This document shows, piece after piece, positions 16,796-24,809 of a stretch of DNA of 56,755 nucleotides (within the stretch, counting starts at the first letter, position 1; each line of letters begins with the position of its first letter). The stretch spans positions 1 to 56,755 of the forward strand of contig JAFGFL010000063.1 in assembly GCA_016931055.1 (NCBI GenBank), in the 5' to 3' direction. This DNA comes from Candidatus Omnitrophota bacterium (lineage in GTDB: Bacteria; Omnitrophota; Gorgyraeia; Zapsychrales; Zapsychraceae). The position numbers and the translations under genes were made by a program. The notes beneath the pieces were generated by a model. That model had not been told where the DNA came from, ran no database searches, and was given only the letters and a program-made list of their open reading frames with translations.

Positions 16796-16869
16796 AATTA
16801 TTTAATAACACCAAGTTCCAATTTTACACTTTCGGTCTTTATCGTTAGTTAAGGTTTAGAAGGGATACC

Positions 16870-17736
16870 ATGCCGGCCATCACAGCCATCAAACATGAAC
16901 GGGAATTTTACCGGGACTTTCACTCGCTGGTCAACGTCCTTAAGACGGTCGCGATTTCCCAATTTCACGCTTTAGAGAGAAAGATGCAAACCTACGACGA
17001 ATTCAATGCGGCCGTGGAAAGTTTCTTCACCATGATGGAAGTGGCCTCCATTGCCCATCCGTTTGTGAATCCGGCTGCGGACGCGCCGTTAGGCATCGTT
17101 GCTATTACCTCTGATAAAGGACTATTAGGCGGCCTGAACCACCGTGTGATGATGGCGGCATTCGGTCATATGGAGGGCCCCAAGAACCAGTTGATCATTG
17201 TCGGTCAGGAAGGACAGAAATTTTGCCAGGGCTTAAATGTTTTCTTTAAAGGATTTACGGCCGGAGAAGATGAGGAACGTTATCTCAGGGCTTTGCAGCT
17301 CAGGGATCATATCATCAATGAGGTCAGCAGCGGCCACATAGGCCCGGTCAAGGTGATCTACCCTTATGCGTCGTCCATCCAGATCCAGAAAGTCATGGAG
17401 ATGGACTTGCTGCCGTGCACAAAATGGCCGCGGGGTGATGGAAAACAATGGAACGATCCATTGGACGAAGATGTCCTTTTTGAGTCTTATCCGTCGCATT
17501 TGGTTGAATATCTGGTTTATCTTTTAATGGCGCAGAAGTTCTTTGAGATCCTGCAGTTCGCCCGCCTCGCGGAATTCGCGGCGCGGACAACGCATCTTGA
17601 AGAAAGTTCCGATAAAATAAAAGAAATCGACAAAAAACTACAACGCAAGTATTTCCGCGCGCGGCATGAAATCATAGACCAGCAGATGCGCGAATTATTT
17701 GCGGCGAGGGCTTTATATGCCGGGCAAAGCGGATAA
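16870..17736 (+). CDS. atpG: ATP synthase F1 subunit gamma (AtpG)
   Basis: A 288-residue central-stalk subunit. Both long helices of the rotor coiled coil are recognisable at the ends: I-T-A-I-K-H-E-R-E-F near the start, and L-A-E-F-A-A-R-T-T-H-L-E-E-S near residue 235, like the family L-A-E-x-x-A-R-x-x-H-M. The Rossmann-like middle has I-T-S-D-K-G-L-L-G-G-L-N, close to the usual I-T-S-D-R-G-L-C-G-G-L-N. A GAAGGG ribosome site precedes ATG 16870. The gene overlaps the beta gene start by 20 bases. Confidence 0.9.
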   Translation: MPAITAIKHEREFYRDFHSLVNVLKTVAISQFHALERKMQTYDEFNAAVESFFTMMEVASIAHPFVNPAADAPLGIVAITSDKGLLGGLNHRVMMAAFGHMEGPKNQLIIVGQEGQKFCQGLNVFFKGFTAGEDEERYLRALQLRDHIINEVSSGHIGPVKVIYPYASSIQIQKVMEMDLLPCTKWPRGDGKQWNDPLDEDVLFESYPSHLVEYLVYLLMAQKFFEILQFARLAEFAARTTHLEESSDKIKEIDKKLQRKYFRARHEIIDQQMRELFAARALYAGQSG

Positions 17737-19117
17737 AAAAAGCGGTCATATCATTGCCGTGCAGGGGCCGGTCGTTGACGTCCAATGCTTAAGCGCGGAC
17801 GATGTCCCGAATATCCACAGCGTGCTGCGCACAAAAACGGTGGATGACCGGGAAGTCATCCTTGAGGTGGCGGAACATCAAGCGGGCAATATCGCGCGTT
17901 GTATATCCATCAACTCGACGTTGAATCTGCAGTATAAAACCCCTGTCTATTTTCATGGGACGTCCATCGAGATCCCTGCCGGCGAAGATCTTTTCTCGCG
18001 CATCATCAATGTCATGGGCGAACCTATTGATCAAAAAGGGCCGACCACGGTTAGAGAGACGTTCCCGATCCGCAGCATTGTGACCAAGCATCAGGTGCGC
18101 AGTGTCCGTAAAGGGACGAAACAATATGAAAGGTTTGAAACAGGCATCAAAATGATAGATTTATTGTTTCCTTTGCTCAAGGGGAGCAAGACCGGCGTTC
18201 TGGGCGGCGCGGGATTGGGGAAAACCGTCATTGTCCTTGAGATGATCTATCAAATGATCAACAAGCACAAAGGGACTTGTGTCTTCTCGGGGGTCGGCGA
18301 GCGCGTGCGCGAAGGAAACGAGCTGTACCATGAACTTTCGGTCGGCGATATCCTCTCGCGGATGGTCATTACGTTCGGGCAGATGAACGAACCGCCGGGC
18401 GCCCGCTTCGGGGCGGCCATGACGGGAATCACGATTGCTGAATCCCTTCAAAGAAAAAATAAGGATGTCCTCCTTTTTTTGGATAATATCTACCGTTATA
18501 TCCAGGCGGGGTCGGAAATCTCAACTCTCCTTGGGCGCGTTCCTTCCGAAACCGGTTACCAGCCCACCCTGGTTTCTGAGGCGAGTGAATTCCATGAAAG
18601 GATCCGTTCGGACCGGGAAGAGGGGGGGTCGATCACGGCCATTGAAACGGTCTATGTGCCTGCGGATGACCTGACAGACCCGGCGGTTGTGGCAATCTTC
18701 AGTTTCCTGGATTCAATCCTTGTCCTTTCGCGCGAGCGGATCCAGCTTGGGCTTTACCCGGCGATTGACCCGCTTCAGTCATCGTGCTCGAACCTGGACC
18801 CGGATATTGTCGGGCAGCGCCATTATGACGCGGCCCAGGCCGCGATCCGCATGTTCCAGAAATATGACGAGTTAAAACGCGTGGTCCTGGTGGTCGGGGT
18901 GGATGAGCTTTCCCAAGCCGACCGGACCATTTATGAGCGCGCGCGCAAGCTCCAAAACTTTTTCACGCAGCCGTTTTGCGTCGCTGAGACATATACGGGG
19001 AAAAAAGGCGCCTATGTGACTATTGAAGATACGATTGACGGGTGCGAGCGCATCATGTCCGGCCGGGTCGACCATATCCCGGAGGAAAAATTTTATATGA
19101 CAGGAGTGTTGCCATAA
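17717..19117 (+). CDS. atpD: ATP synthase F1 catalytic subunit beta (AtpD)
   Basis: A 466-residue catalytic subunit. It has the P-loop GGAGLGKT (residues 163-170), catalytic Glu/Arg in S-G-V-G-E-R-V-R-E-G-N, Walker B L-L-F-L-D-N-I-Y-R-Y, the adenine-pocket Tyr in L-G-L-Y-P-A-I-D-P, and V-D-E-L-S-Q-A-D in place of DELSEED. All catalytic residues are present, so it should be active despite substitutions in several normally conserved stretches. I chose ATG 17717; the frame also allows TTG 17699, deeper in atpG. It is last in the cluster, whereas in canonical operons it precedes atpC and in N-ATPase operons it is first. Confidence 0.93.
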   Translation: MPGKADKKSGHIIAVQGPVVDVQCLSADDVPNIHSVLRTKTVDDREVILEVAEHQAGNIARCISINSTLNLQYKTPVYFHGTSIEIPAGEDLFSRIINVMGEPIDQKGPTTVRETFPIRSIVTKHQVRSVRKGTKQYERFETGIKMIDLLFPLLKGSKTGVLGGAGLGKTVIVLEMIYQMINKHKGTCVFSGVGERVREGNELYHELSVGDILSRMVITFGQMNEPPGARFGAAMTGITIAESLQRKNKDVLLFLDNIYRYIQAGSEISTLLGRVPSETGYQPTLVSEASEFHERIRSDREEGGSITAIETVYVPADDLTDPAVVAIFSFLDSILVLSRERIQLGLYPAIDPLQSSCSNLDPDIVGQRHYDAAQAAIRMFQKYDELKRVVLVVGVDELSQADRTIYERARKLQNFFTQPFCVAETYTGKKGAYVTIEDTIDGCERIMSGRVDHIPEEKFYMTGVLP

Positions 19118-19136
19118 GAGTATCGTCAAAAGTCAA

Positions 19137-19325
19137 GTTGACAGATAGGATAAGGTTTGTTGATGTTGGATAAGGTTGGAAAGGTTATAAAGGTTACCGT
19201 TGATAGGTTGACATAGGTTACAAAAGGTTAGAAATCTAAAGTAACATTAGGTAACCTAAAAGAGTCTTTAAACCGTAACGATTCCAACCTCAATAACATT
19301 ATCCAACATTTCTAACCTAAATGAT
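19137..19325 (+). repeat. GGTT/AACC dyad spacer element, diverged copy without the 77-bp core
   Basis: It fills the spacer after atpD. The left arm (about 19160-19200) has GGTT words every 9-10 bases; the right arm (about 19250-19316) has complementary AACC words, giving an imperfect palindrome. The right half aligns with 13945-14055 over about 110 bases at roughly 80% by eye. No ORF is seen in the 270-base spacer. Confidence 0.75.
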
Positions 19326-19387
19326 GTCATAGCACATTCTTTGGAGGTTGCATTTTTCAGTTTCATTGGCAAAGAGGAGATACAGCG

Positions 19388-19861
19388 ATGAGAAAAAAGG
19401 GGAAATATTTGGGTGAACTTCTGGTCAGCAAAGGCTTTATCACGGACAGCCAGCTTCAGATGGTGATCCAGGAGCAGATGCGCAACAAGAAATTTATCGG
19501 CGAGATGCTGATTGAAAAAGGCATGATTACCGACGACGAGCTCTTGAAAGTGCTTGCTGATCAATTTGAGATCGAACCGATCCGCCTTAAGAACGTGGAA
19601 ATTGACTGGGATGTGGCCTCGTCGTTTCCCCCCTCCATGATCACGGACTATAAATGCCTCCCGATCAAGGCCGATGAAGAAACGGTCACTTTGGTGATCT
19701 CCAATCCTTTGGACGTGTGGGTCCTGGAGAAGGCGGAGAAAGAAGCGGCGCCCCGCAAACTGAAGGTGGTTTTGACCACGAGCCAGGACATGAACGAGGC
19801 GATCAAGGAATATCAGAGGCGCTCCATACGCAACATGATGAAAAGATGGAAGAAAGACTAA
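19388..19861 (+). CDS. Stand-alone MshEN (GspE N-terminal) domain protein
   Basis: A 157-residue protein equal to the N-terminal domain of GspE/PilB/MshE ATPases without the ATPase. It starts with L-G-E-L-L-V-S-K-G-F-I-T, then F-I-G-E-M-L-I-E-K-G-M-I-T-D-D-E-L, followed by the second subdomain with V-I-S-N-P-L-D-V. In MshE this domain binds cyclic di-GMP (family knowledge); whether it does here is open. Its stop codon abuts the ATG of gspE, whose own N-terminus repeats the same fold. It may be a regulatory or assembly partner of the secretion ATPase. A good GAGGAG site precedes the ATG. Confidence 0.82.
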   Translation: MRKKGKYLGELLVSKGFITDSQLQMVIQEQMRNKKFIGEMLIEKGMITDDELLKVLADQFEIEPIRLKNVEIDWDVASSFPPSMITDYKCLPIKADEETVTLVISNPLDVWVLEKAEKEAAPRKLKVVLTTSQDMNEAIKEYQRRSIRNMMKRWKKD

Positions 19862-22045
19862 ATGGCGAAAAATATCGATAAATTATTGGCTAATATATTG
19901 GTCGACAAAGGGATGATCAGTCCGGAGAAAATCGATGACATGGTCAAGGAAGCCGAGCTATCCAGCCGGCCGTTTTCCGCAATCCTTGCCGAACAGGGCT
20001 TGGCTGAGGAAGGCAAGATCTTGGAGATTCTGTCCCAGGAATTGAAACTGCCCTTGATCAACTTAAGGGAGACCCCGATCGAGAAATCCATTACGGAGAT
20101 GATCCCGCTTAAATTCACCTCCTATTATAAGTTTATGCCCGTAAAGATAGAAAACCGCGTATTGACGATTGCGGTGGCGTATCCTTTGGACGTGAAGACG
20201 CAGGATGAGATCCGCACCCAGCTCGGCTATGAGGTGCAGATGGCCCTCGCTTATGAAGGCGATATCCATGAAATGCTTAAGACCCATTACGGGTTAGCGG
20301 CCGATACGATCAACAAGATCATCTCAAAGACCCCGCGCAAGCAAATGGAAGAGGCAAGGGCCGAAGCGGAGGTCGAGGATATCGAGAAGCTCGCTGAGGA
20401 GGAATCGGTCACAAAACTGGTCAATCAGATCATTATTGAGGCCTATAAGAGGCGGGCAACAGATATCCATATTGAACCTTACCGCGGGAAGGTGAGGTTG
20501 CGTTACCGCATCGACGGGGTCCTTCATAACGCGCCGGTGCCGCCGGAGATGACCCATTTTTACAGCTCGATTTTGTCGCGCATGAAAATCATATCTAACC
20601 TGAATATTATTGAGCGCCGGCTCCCGCAGGACGGCCGGGCAACGGTCAAGGTGCAGGACCAGGTGATTGACTTGAGGATTTCTTCGGTCCCGACGCCATA
20701 CGCCGAGAGCTTGGTGATCCGGCTTCTGCCGTCTAAGATGACCTTTGACTTGGAGAAGCTCGGCCTTTCGAAAAACGACCTGAAGATTTTTGCGGAACTC
20801 GTCAAGAAGCCCCACGGGATCATTTTTGTCACGGGCCCGACGGGCAGCGGGAAGTCCACCACGCTCTACACGTGTTTAAGCCAGCTGAACAAGGACAAGA
20901 CCAAGATCGTGACGATCGAGGACCCCATCGAATACGAGATGGAAGGGGTCACGCAAATGCAGGTTCTGCCGGAGATCGGATTGGACTTCGCGATGGGCTT
21001 GCGCAGCATGCTGCGGCATGACCCTGACGTCATCATGATCGGGGAGGTGCGCGACCACGAAACGGCGGAAATTGCCATCCGCGTCGCCTTGACCGGCCAC
21101 CTTGTCTTTTCGACCTTGCATACCAATGACGCGGCCAGCGGGGTCGTGCGGCTTATTGATATCGGCCTGGAACCGTATCTTGTGGCGACAAGTGTCGAGG
21201 CCTTTATTGCCCAGCGTCTGGTGCGTTCCATTTGTCCGGATTGCAAAGTGGAAGATACCGGACAGCCTGAAGAAATCAAGGAGCAGATTGCCAAGGACCT
21301 GGGCTTGAGGACGACGTATAAGATCAAGTTGTACAAAGGGAAGGGATGCAAAAAGTGCAATTCAACCGGTTTCTTCGGGCGGACGGCCATTTATGAAATT
21401 TTGCTGGTTGATAACGTCATTCAAGAACTGATCTTGCGCAGGGCATCATCCGATGAGATCAAAAATGTCGCGATACAGCGGGGGATGCATACGCTGCGGC
21501 AAGACGGATGGAGCAAGGTGCTTGATGGGATCACGACACCCGAAGAGGTCATGAATCTAACGGAGACGGAAGATAAACAGCAACACAAACCGTCTTCCAT
21601 TGTTGTAAAAACCGAGGCCGAAGTTGAGGTCCCTCAAAAAGAACCCGCGCCTGAAACAGGACCCAAGCCGGCCAAAAAGAATAGAAGAGTCTATGCCCGG
21701 CTGAACACTAAAGTGAATATCAGTTATAAGATCGTCAATGTTAAGAGCAAAAGTTTAGGCCCCAAGGACCTGAAGGAACAATACGGCACGACGGAAGGGA
21801 TCAGTGCGGGGGGGCTGCAGTTCGTGTCCAATGAAGCGATCTCTTTAGGATCGATCCTTGAGCTGAAGATCGACCTTCCGGATGCTGATAAGTCCATCGT
21901 GTGTTTGGCCAGGGTATTGAGGGTCGAACTGAGAGATGAAGAGACGCAGGCCAAAATCGGTTTCTATATTTCCGTTTGTTTCCTGGACATTTCAAGCGCT
22001 GAGCGGGCGAGATTAAATAAGTATGTGGAGGAGGAGCTGATCTGA
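19862..22045 (+). CDS. gspE: Type II secretion/pilus assembly ATPase GspE with C-terminal PilZ domain
   Basis: A 727-residue protein. Residues about 1-150 are an MshEN domain. The secretion ATPase core follows, with Walker A GPTGSGKST (about 325-333), Walker B M-I-G-E-V-R-D (about 391), the His-box T-L-H-T-N-D, and zinc-binding pairs C-P-D-C (about 458) and C-K-K-C (about 497). After a Glu/Pro/Lys linker, residues about 606-727 look like a PilZ domain with R-V-Y-A-R (the RxxxR motif) and G-I-S-A-G-G (usual D/NxSxxG, with Gly at the first position). So both ends could sense cyclic di-GMP. The ATPase would power pseudopilus assembly at the inner membrane; gspF follows 124 bases later. Confidence 0.93.
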   Translation: MAKNIDKLLANILVDKGMISPEKIDDMVKEAELSSRPFSAILAEQGLAEEGKILEILSQELKLPLINLRETPIEKSITEMIPLKFTSYYKFMPVKIENRVLTIAVAYPLDVKTQDEIRTQLGYEVQMALAYEGDIHEMLKTHYGLAADTINKIISKTPRKQMEEARAEAEVEDIEKLAEEESVTKLVNQIIIEAYKRRATDIHIEPYRGKVRLRYRIDGVLHNAPVPPEMTHFYSSILSRMKIISNLNIIERRLPQDGRATVKVQDQVIDLRISSVPTPYAESLVIRLLPSKMTFDLEKLGLSKNDLKIFAELVKKPHGIIFVTGPTGSGKSTTLYTCLSQLNKDKTKIVTIEDPIEYEMEGVTQMQVLPEIGLDFAMGLRSMLRHDPDVIMIGEVRDHETAEIAIRVALTGHLVFSTLHTNDAASGVVRLIDIGLEPYLVATSVEAFIAQRLVRSICPDCKVEDTGQPEEIKEQIAKDLGLRTTYKIKLYKGKGCKKCNSTGFFGRTAIYEILLVDNVIQELILRRASSDEIKNVAIQRGMHTLRQDGWSKVLDGITTPEEVMNLTETEDKQQHKPSSIVVKTEAEVEVPQKEPAPETGPKPAKKNRRVYARLNTKVNISYKIVNVKSKSLGPKDLKEQYGTTEGISAGGLQFVSNEAISLGSILELKIDLPDADKSIVCLARVLRVELRDEETQAKIGFYISVCFLDISSAERARLNKYVEEELI

Positions 22046-22050
22046 TTTAA

Positions 22051-22142
22051 GTTAACGGGTTACGAGTTAACGAGTTTCGAGTTTGGAAGTGCGCCGGGAG
22101 AACTCACCAACTCGTAACTGGTCAACTGGTCAACTGGTCAAC
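22051..22142. repeat. GTTACGAGTT / AACTGGTC dyad spacer element
   Basis: Left arm (22051-22084): degenerate 7-8-base words GTTAACG, GGTTACGA, GTTAACGA, GTTTCGA. Right arm (22101-22142): AACTCGTAAC followed by three exact copies of the 8-mer AACTGGTC. GTTACGAGTT and AACTCGTAAC are a perfect inverted pair. It separates gspE from gspF. Confidence 0.85.
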
Positions 22143-22169
22143 ATATGTTGTCTAGATGGGAAGATAAAA

Positions 22170-23387
22170 ATGCCGCAATTCAAATACCGCGCCAAGGATG
22201 GCACGAAAAATATTGAAAGTACCATCGAGGCCCAAACAAGGGAAGAAGCCATTGGGAAGATCAATGACATGGGCTATTTGCCTGTCCGCGTCGAGCTCAA
22301 GGATGATCAACAGCAGGAACAAAGAGCCGCTTCACGCCATATTTTTGCGCCAAGGGTCAGGGCCAAAGACGTCACCATCTTCAGCCGGCAGCTGGCCAGT
22401 TTTGTCAAGTCAGGGGTCCCGATCCTGCGGGGCCTTTCCATTATTTCCGAGCAAGCCGAAAATCCCGCTTTCCGCAGGGTTCTCGATGAGATCCGTAACG
22501 AGATCAAAGAGGGGGCCTCTTTTTCATTGACATTAAAGAAATATCCGAGAATTTTCTCTCCGCTTTATATCGCGATGGTCAACAGCGGCGAGAGCAGCGG
22601 CAACCTGCACGAAGTCCTGTCGAAGATCGCGGATTACCGGCAAAAACAGGAAGCCGTTGTCAGCCGCGTGCGCAGCGCTCTGGCCTATCCGGTGTTAATG
22701 ACCCTTGTCGGCTGCGGAACAATATTTTTTATGCTGACCTTTGTGATTCCGCGGCTGATGCGCATTTTCACCCGCATGGAACAGGAACTGCCCATGCCGA
22801 CGAAAATCCTGTTAAACGTCAGCTCCACCTTGCAGCACGGATGGATGTGGATACTGTTAGGATTGGCTGTGGTCATTATCTTGTTTAAGCAAGGTTCGAG
22901 GACAAAGGCCCAGAAGTCTTTCATCAGCCAATTGAAACTGCGCTTGCCTATCCTCGGCCCATTATATTATAAGAGCGAATTGGCGCAGTTCAGCCGGACC
23001 ATGGAGCTTTTAATCAAGAGCAGCATCCCGATTTTAAAGGCGATCAAGGTGGCTGTCCCGATCTTGGATAATGTTGTGATCCAGGAAGAGCTCATGAACA
23101 GCTATAAAGACCTCGAAGAAGGGAGCTCTTTTGGAAAGAGCCTGGCGCAGTCGAAAGTGTTTCCCACCTTTATGACCAGTTTGATTATCGTCGGAGAGGA
23201 ATCCGGAAGGCTCGATGAGGCCTTGGGGGAAATCGCTTCAGCCTATGAGCGCGACACGGATGAAGCCGTGAGGGTCATGACTTCGCTCTTGGAGCCGGTC
23301 CTGATCCTTGTGATGGGGCTGATTGTCGGTTCGATCGTTATTGCGATGCTGCTGCCGATCTTTGAGATCAACATGATGGCTGGCTAG
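22170..23387 (+). CDS. gspF: Type II secretion inner-membrane platform protein GspF
   Basis: A 405-residue PilC/GspF family protein, the normal length. It starts M-P-Q-F-K-Y-R-A-K-D-G. Two homologous helical domains (about 70-195 and 275-400) each precede membrane helices: V-N-S-G-E-S-S-G-N-L in the first and V-G-E-E-S-G-R-L-D-E in the second. Hydrophobic segments lie near 178-200, 225-245 and 380-403. It forms the membrane base that couples GspE to pseudopilin assembly. I chose ATG 22170 over a longer frame that would start at TTG 22083 inside the repeat spacer. The local ribosome site is weak (GGGAAGATAAAA). Confidence 0.93.
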   Translation: MPQFKYRAKDGTKNIESTIEAQTREEAIGKINDMGYLPVRVELKDDQQQEQRAASRHIFAPRVRAKDVTIFSRQLASFVKSGVPILRGLSIISEQAENPAFRRVLDEIRNEIKEGASFSLTLKKYPRIFSPLYIAMVNSGESSGNLHEVLSKIADYRQKQEAVVSRVRSALAYPVLMTLVGCGTIFFMLTFVIPRLMRIFTRMEQELPMPTKILLNVSSTLQHGWMWILLGLAVVIILFKQGSRTKAQKSFISQLKLRLPILGPLYYKSELAQFSRTMELLIKSSIPILKAIKVAVPILDNVVIQEELMNSYKDLEEGSSFGKSLAQSKVFPTFMTSLIIVGEESGRLDEALGEIASAYERDTDEAVRVMTSLLEPVLILVMGLIVGSIVIAMLLPIFEINMMAG

Positions 23388-23398
23388 TCGTTGGCAGC

Positions 23399-23516
23399 GT
23401 ATTTGGAAGATGGAAAATTGAAGATGGAGGATTGAAGGCAGAAAACTGCGCAGTGAAAATTGAAGATAGAGAATGGAAGAATGAGCATAGAAAACGGAAG
23501 ACGGAAAATACAAAGT
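23399..23516. repeat. TGGAAGA / TTTTCCA 7-base word element, left arm
   Basis: The stretch reads as degenerate heptamers: TGGAAGA, TGGAAAA, TTGAAGA, TGGAGGA, TTGAAGG and so on. The complementary arm, about four TTTTCCA words, is not in the spacer. It sits at 23628-23657, inside the signal-peptide codons of the next gene. An upstream reading-frame extension through this stretch is repeat-derived and not believed. Confidence 0.75.
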
Positions 23517-23573
23517 TGCACTGAAATAGGATCGCCTATCGGAAAGAAGACAGGAACGTTTGATATTTTTTTT

Positions 23574-24392
23574 ATGAAAAACGGACCGGTCAAGCATTTT
23601 TTCTTTATCGCAGCGTTTTTCATTCTATTTTCCATTTTCCATTTTCCATTTTCCGTTAGTTTTGTACAAGCGCAGGAATGGCAGGAGATGAAGAGCGAAC
23701 ACTTTATCGTATATTATATCGGCGAACAGGATTTCGCGAAGGATGTGCTGCGCCAGTCTGAAATTTATTACAAGAGAATTGCCAATGAGCTTGGGTACCA
23801 GCGTTATTCGGGATTTTGGACATGGGACCATCGGGTCAAAATTTATATTTATCCGGATAAGGAGACATTTATAAAAGAAACCGGCCAGCCCCAATGGTCG
23901 GAAGGCGTGGCAAAATATTATGAGAAAATCATTGCGAGTTACGCCTGGAGCGAGGGGTTCTTAAAGATGCTTCTCCCGCATGAGATGACGCATCTAATTT
24001 TCAGGGATTATGTCGGTTTTAAAGGGGAAGTCCCTTTATGGCTGGATGAGGGTGTCGCCCAATGGATGGAGCCGCACAAACGGGAAAGCATCAGGCTGAT
24101 TATCAAACAACTGGCGAAAACCGGCGGGCTCCTTTCCTTAAACCAAATGATGAGATTGGATGTGCGCCGAAGCGCAGATCCTAACCTTGTCCAACTTTAT
24201 TATGTTCAGGCGGTCTCGCTGGTCGGATTTCTCATTACGGAATATAACGCGTCAAAGTTCACAGATTTCTGCCGGCAATTGCGCGACGGAAAAACAGTGG
24301 AAGACGCTTTGAGATTTTCATATCCGATTTCGATACGGAGCGTCGATGAGTTGGAGGCAAAGTGGAAAAAACATATCATGGAGGGAGAATAA
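23574..24392 (+). CDS. Exported MA-family zinc metallopeptidase (gluzincin)
   Basis: A 272-residue protein. Zinc motif H-E-M-T-H (His136, Glu137, His140) and downstream ligand Glu159 in W-L-D-E-G-V-A define a gluzincin of the peptidase MA-like group, usually 250-350 residues. A signal peptide (about 1-36, Phe-rich, ending V-Q-A-Q) sends it to the periplasm or outside. Its hydrophobic core is partly coded by TTTTCCA repeats. I chose ATG 23574; the frame extends upstream only through repeat sequence. It sits between gspF and gspG with a TAATG overlap to gspG, so it is probably expressed with the secretion system. It may be a secreted substrate or a processing enzyme; the substrate is unknown. 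Confidence 0.87.
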   Translation: MKNGPVKHFFFIAAFFILFSIFHFPFSVSFVQAQEWQEMKSEHFIVYYIGEQDFAKDVLRQSEIYYKRIANELGYQRYSGFWTWDHRVKIYIYPDKETFIKETGQPQWSEGVAKYYEKIIASYAWSEGFLKMLLPHEMTHLIFRDYVGFKGEVPLWLDEGVAQWMEPHKRESIRLIIKQLAKTGGLLSLNQMMRLDVRRSADPNLVQLYYVQAVSLVGFLITEYNASKFTDFCRQLRDGKTVEDALRFSYPISIRSVDELEAKWKKHIMEGE

Positions 24393-24799
24393 TGAAAGAT
24401 AACCGAAACGGTTTTACTCTGATCGAACTCATGCTCGTTGTCATTATTATCGGGGCATTGTCGGCCATGGTCTTGCCCAGGATGGTCGGCCGTTCGGAAC
24501 AGGCCAGGGAAAGCGCGACCAGGGCGGATATCAAGGCGAACATCGCGACGGCCTTGAAATTGTATGAGCTGGATAACGGCACGTTCCCGACCACGGAAGA
24601 AGGGTTGGAGGCCCTGCTGAGCCAGCCGTCTTCGGCGCAAAGTTGGAACGGCCCTTACCTGGAATCCAAGCCCATCGATTCGTGGGGACGGGCGTATCAG
24701 TATGAATCGCCGGGGACGCATCGTAAGCGGGATTATGACTTGTATTCCTTGGGGAAGGACGGCAAGCAAAGCAACGATGATATTACGAATTGGGAGTAG
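24392..24799 (+). CDS. gspG: Type II secretion major pseudopilin GspG
   Basis: A 135-residue type IV pilin-like protein. The prepilin site M-K-D-N-R-N-G/F-T-L-I-E has Glu at +5 and is followed by a hydrophobic helix. The globular part carries hallmarks of GspG: L-P-T-T-E-E-G-L-E-A-L, W-N-G-P-Y-L, D-S-W-G-R-A-Y-Q-Y, and D-L-Y-S-L-G-K-D-G-K near the end, where GspG proteins bind calcium. It forms the body of the pseudopilus. ATG 24392 shares a base with the previous stop codon and has a GGAGGG site; a longer start at 24362 would lack the proper short leader. Confidence 0.95.
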   Translation: MKDNRNGFTLIELMLVVIIIGALSAMVLPRMVGRSEQARESATRADIKANIATALKLYELDNGTFPTTEEGLEALLSQPSSAQSWNGPYLESKPIDSWGRAYQYESPGTHRKRDYDLYSLGKDGKQSNDDITNWE

Positions 24800-24809
24800 G
24801 AGGATCATC

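Noticed and set aside
22083-22169. N-terminal extension of GspF from TTG 22083
   Set aside because: The added residues are translated repeat sequence; ATG 22170 gives the normal family length and start M-P-Q-F-K-Y.
23460-23573. N-terminal extension of the peptidase from TTG 23460
   Set aside because: Repeat-coded and placed before a clear signal peptide starting at ATG 23574.
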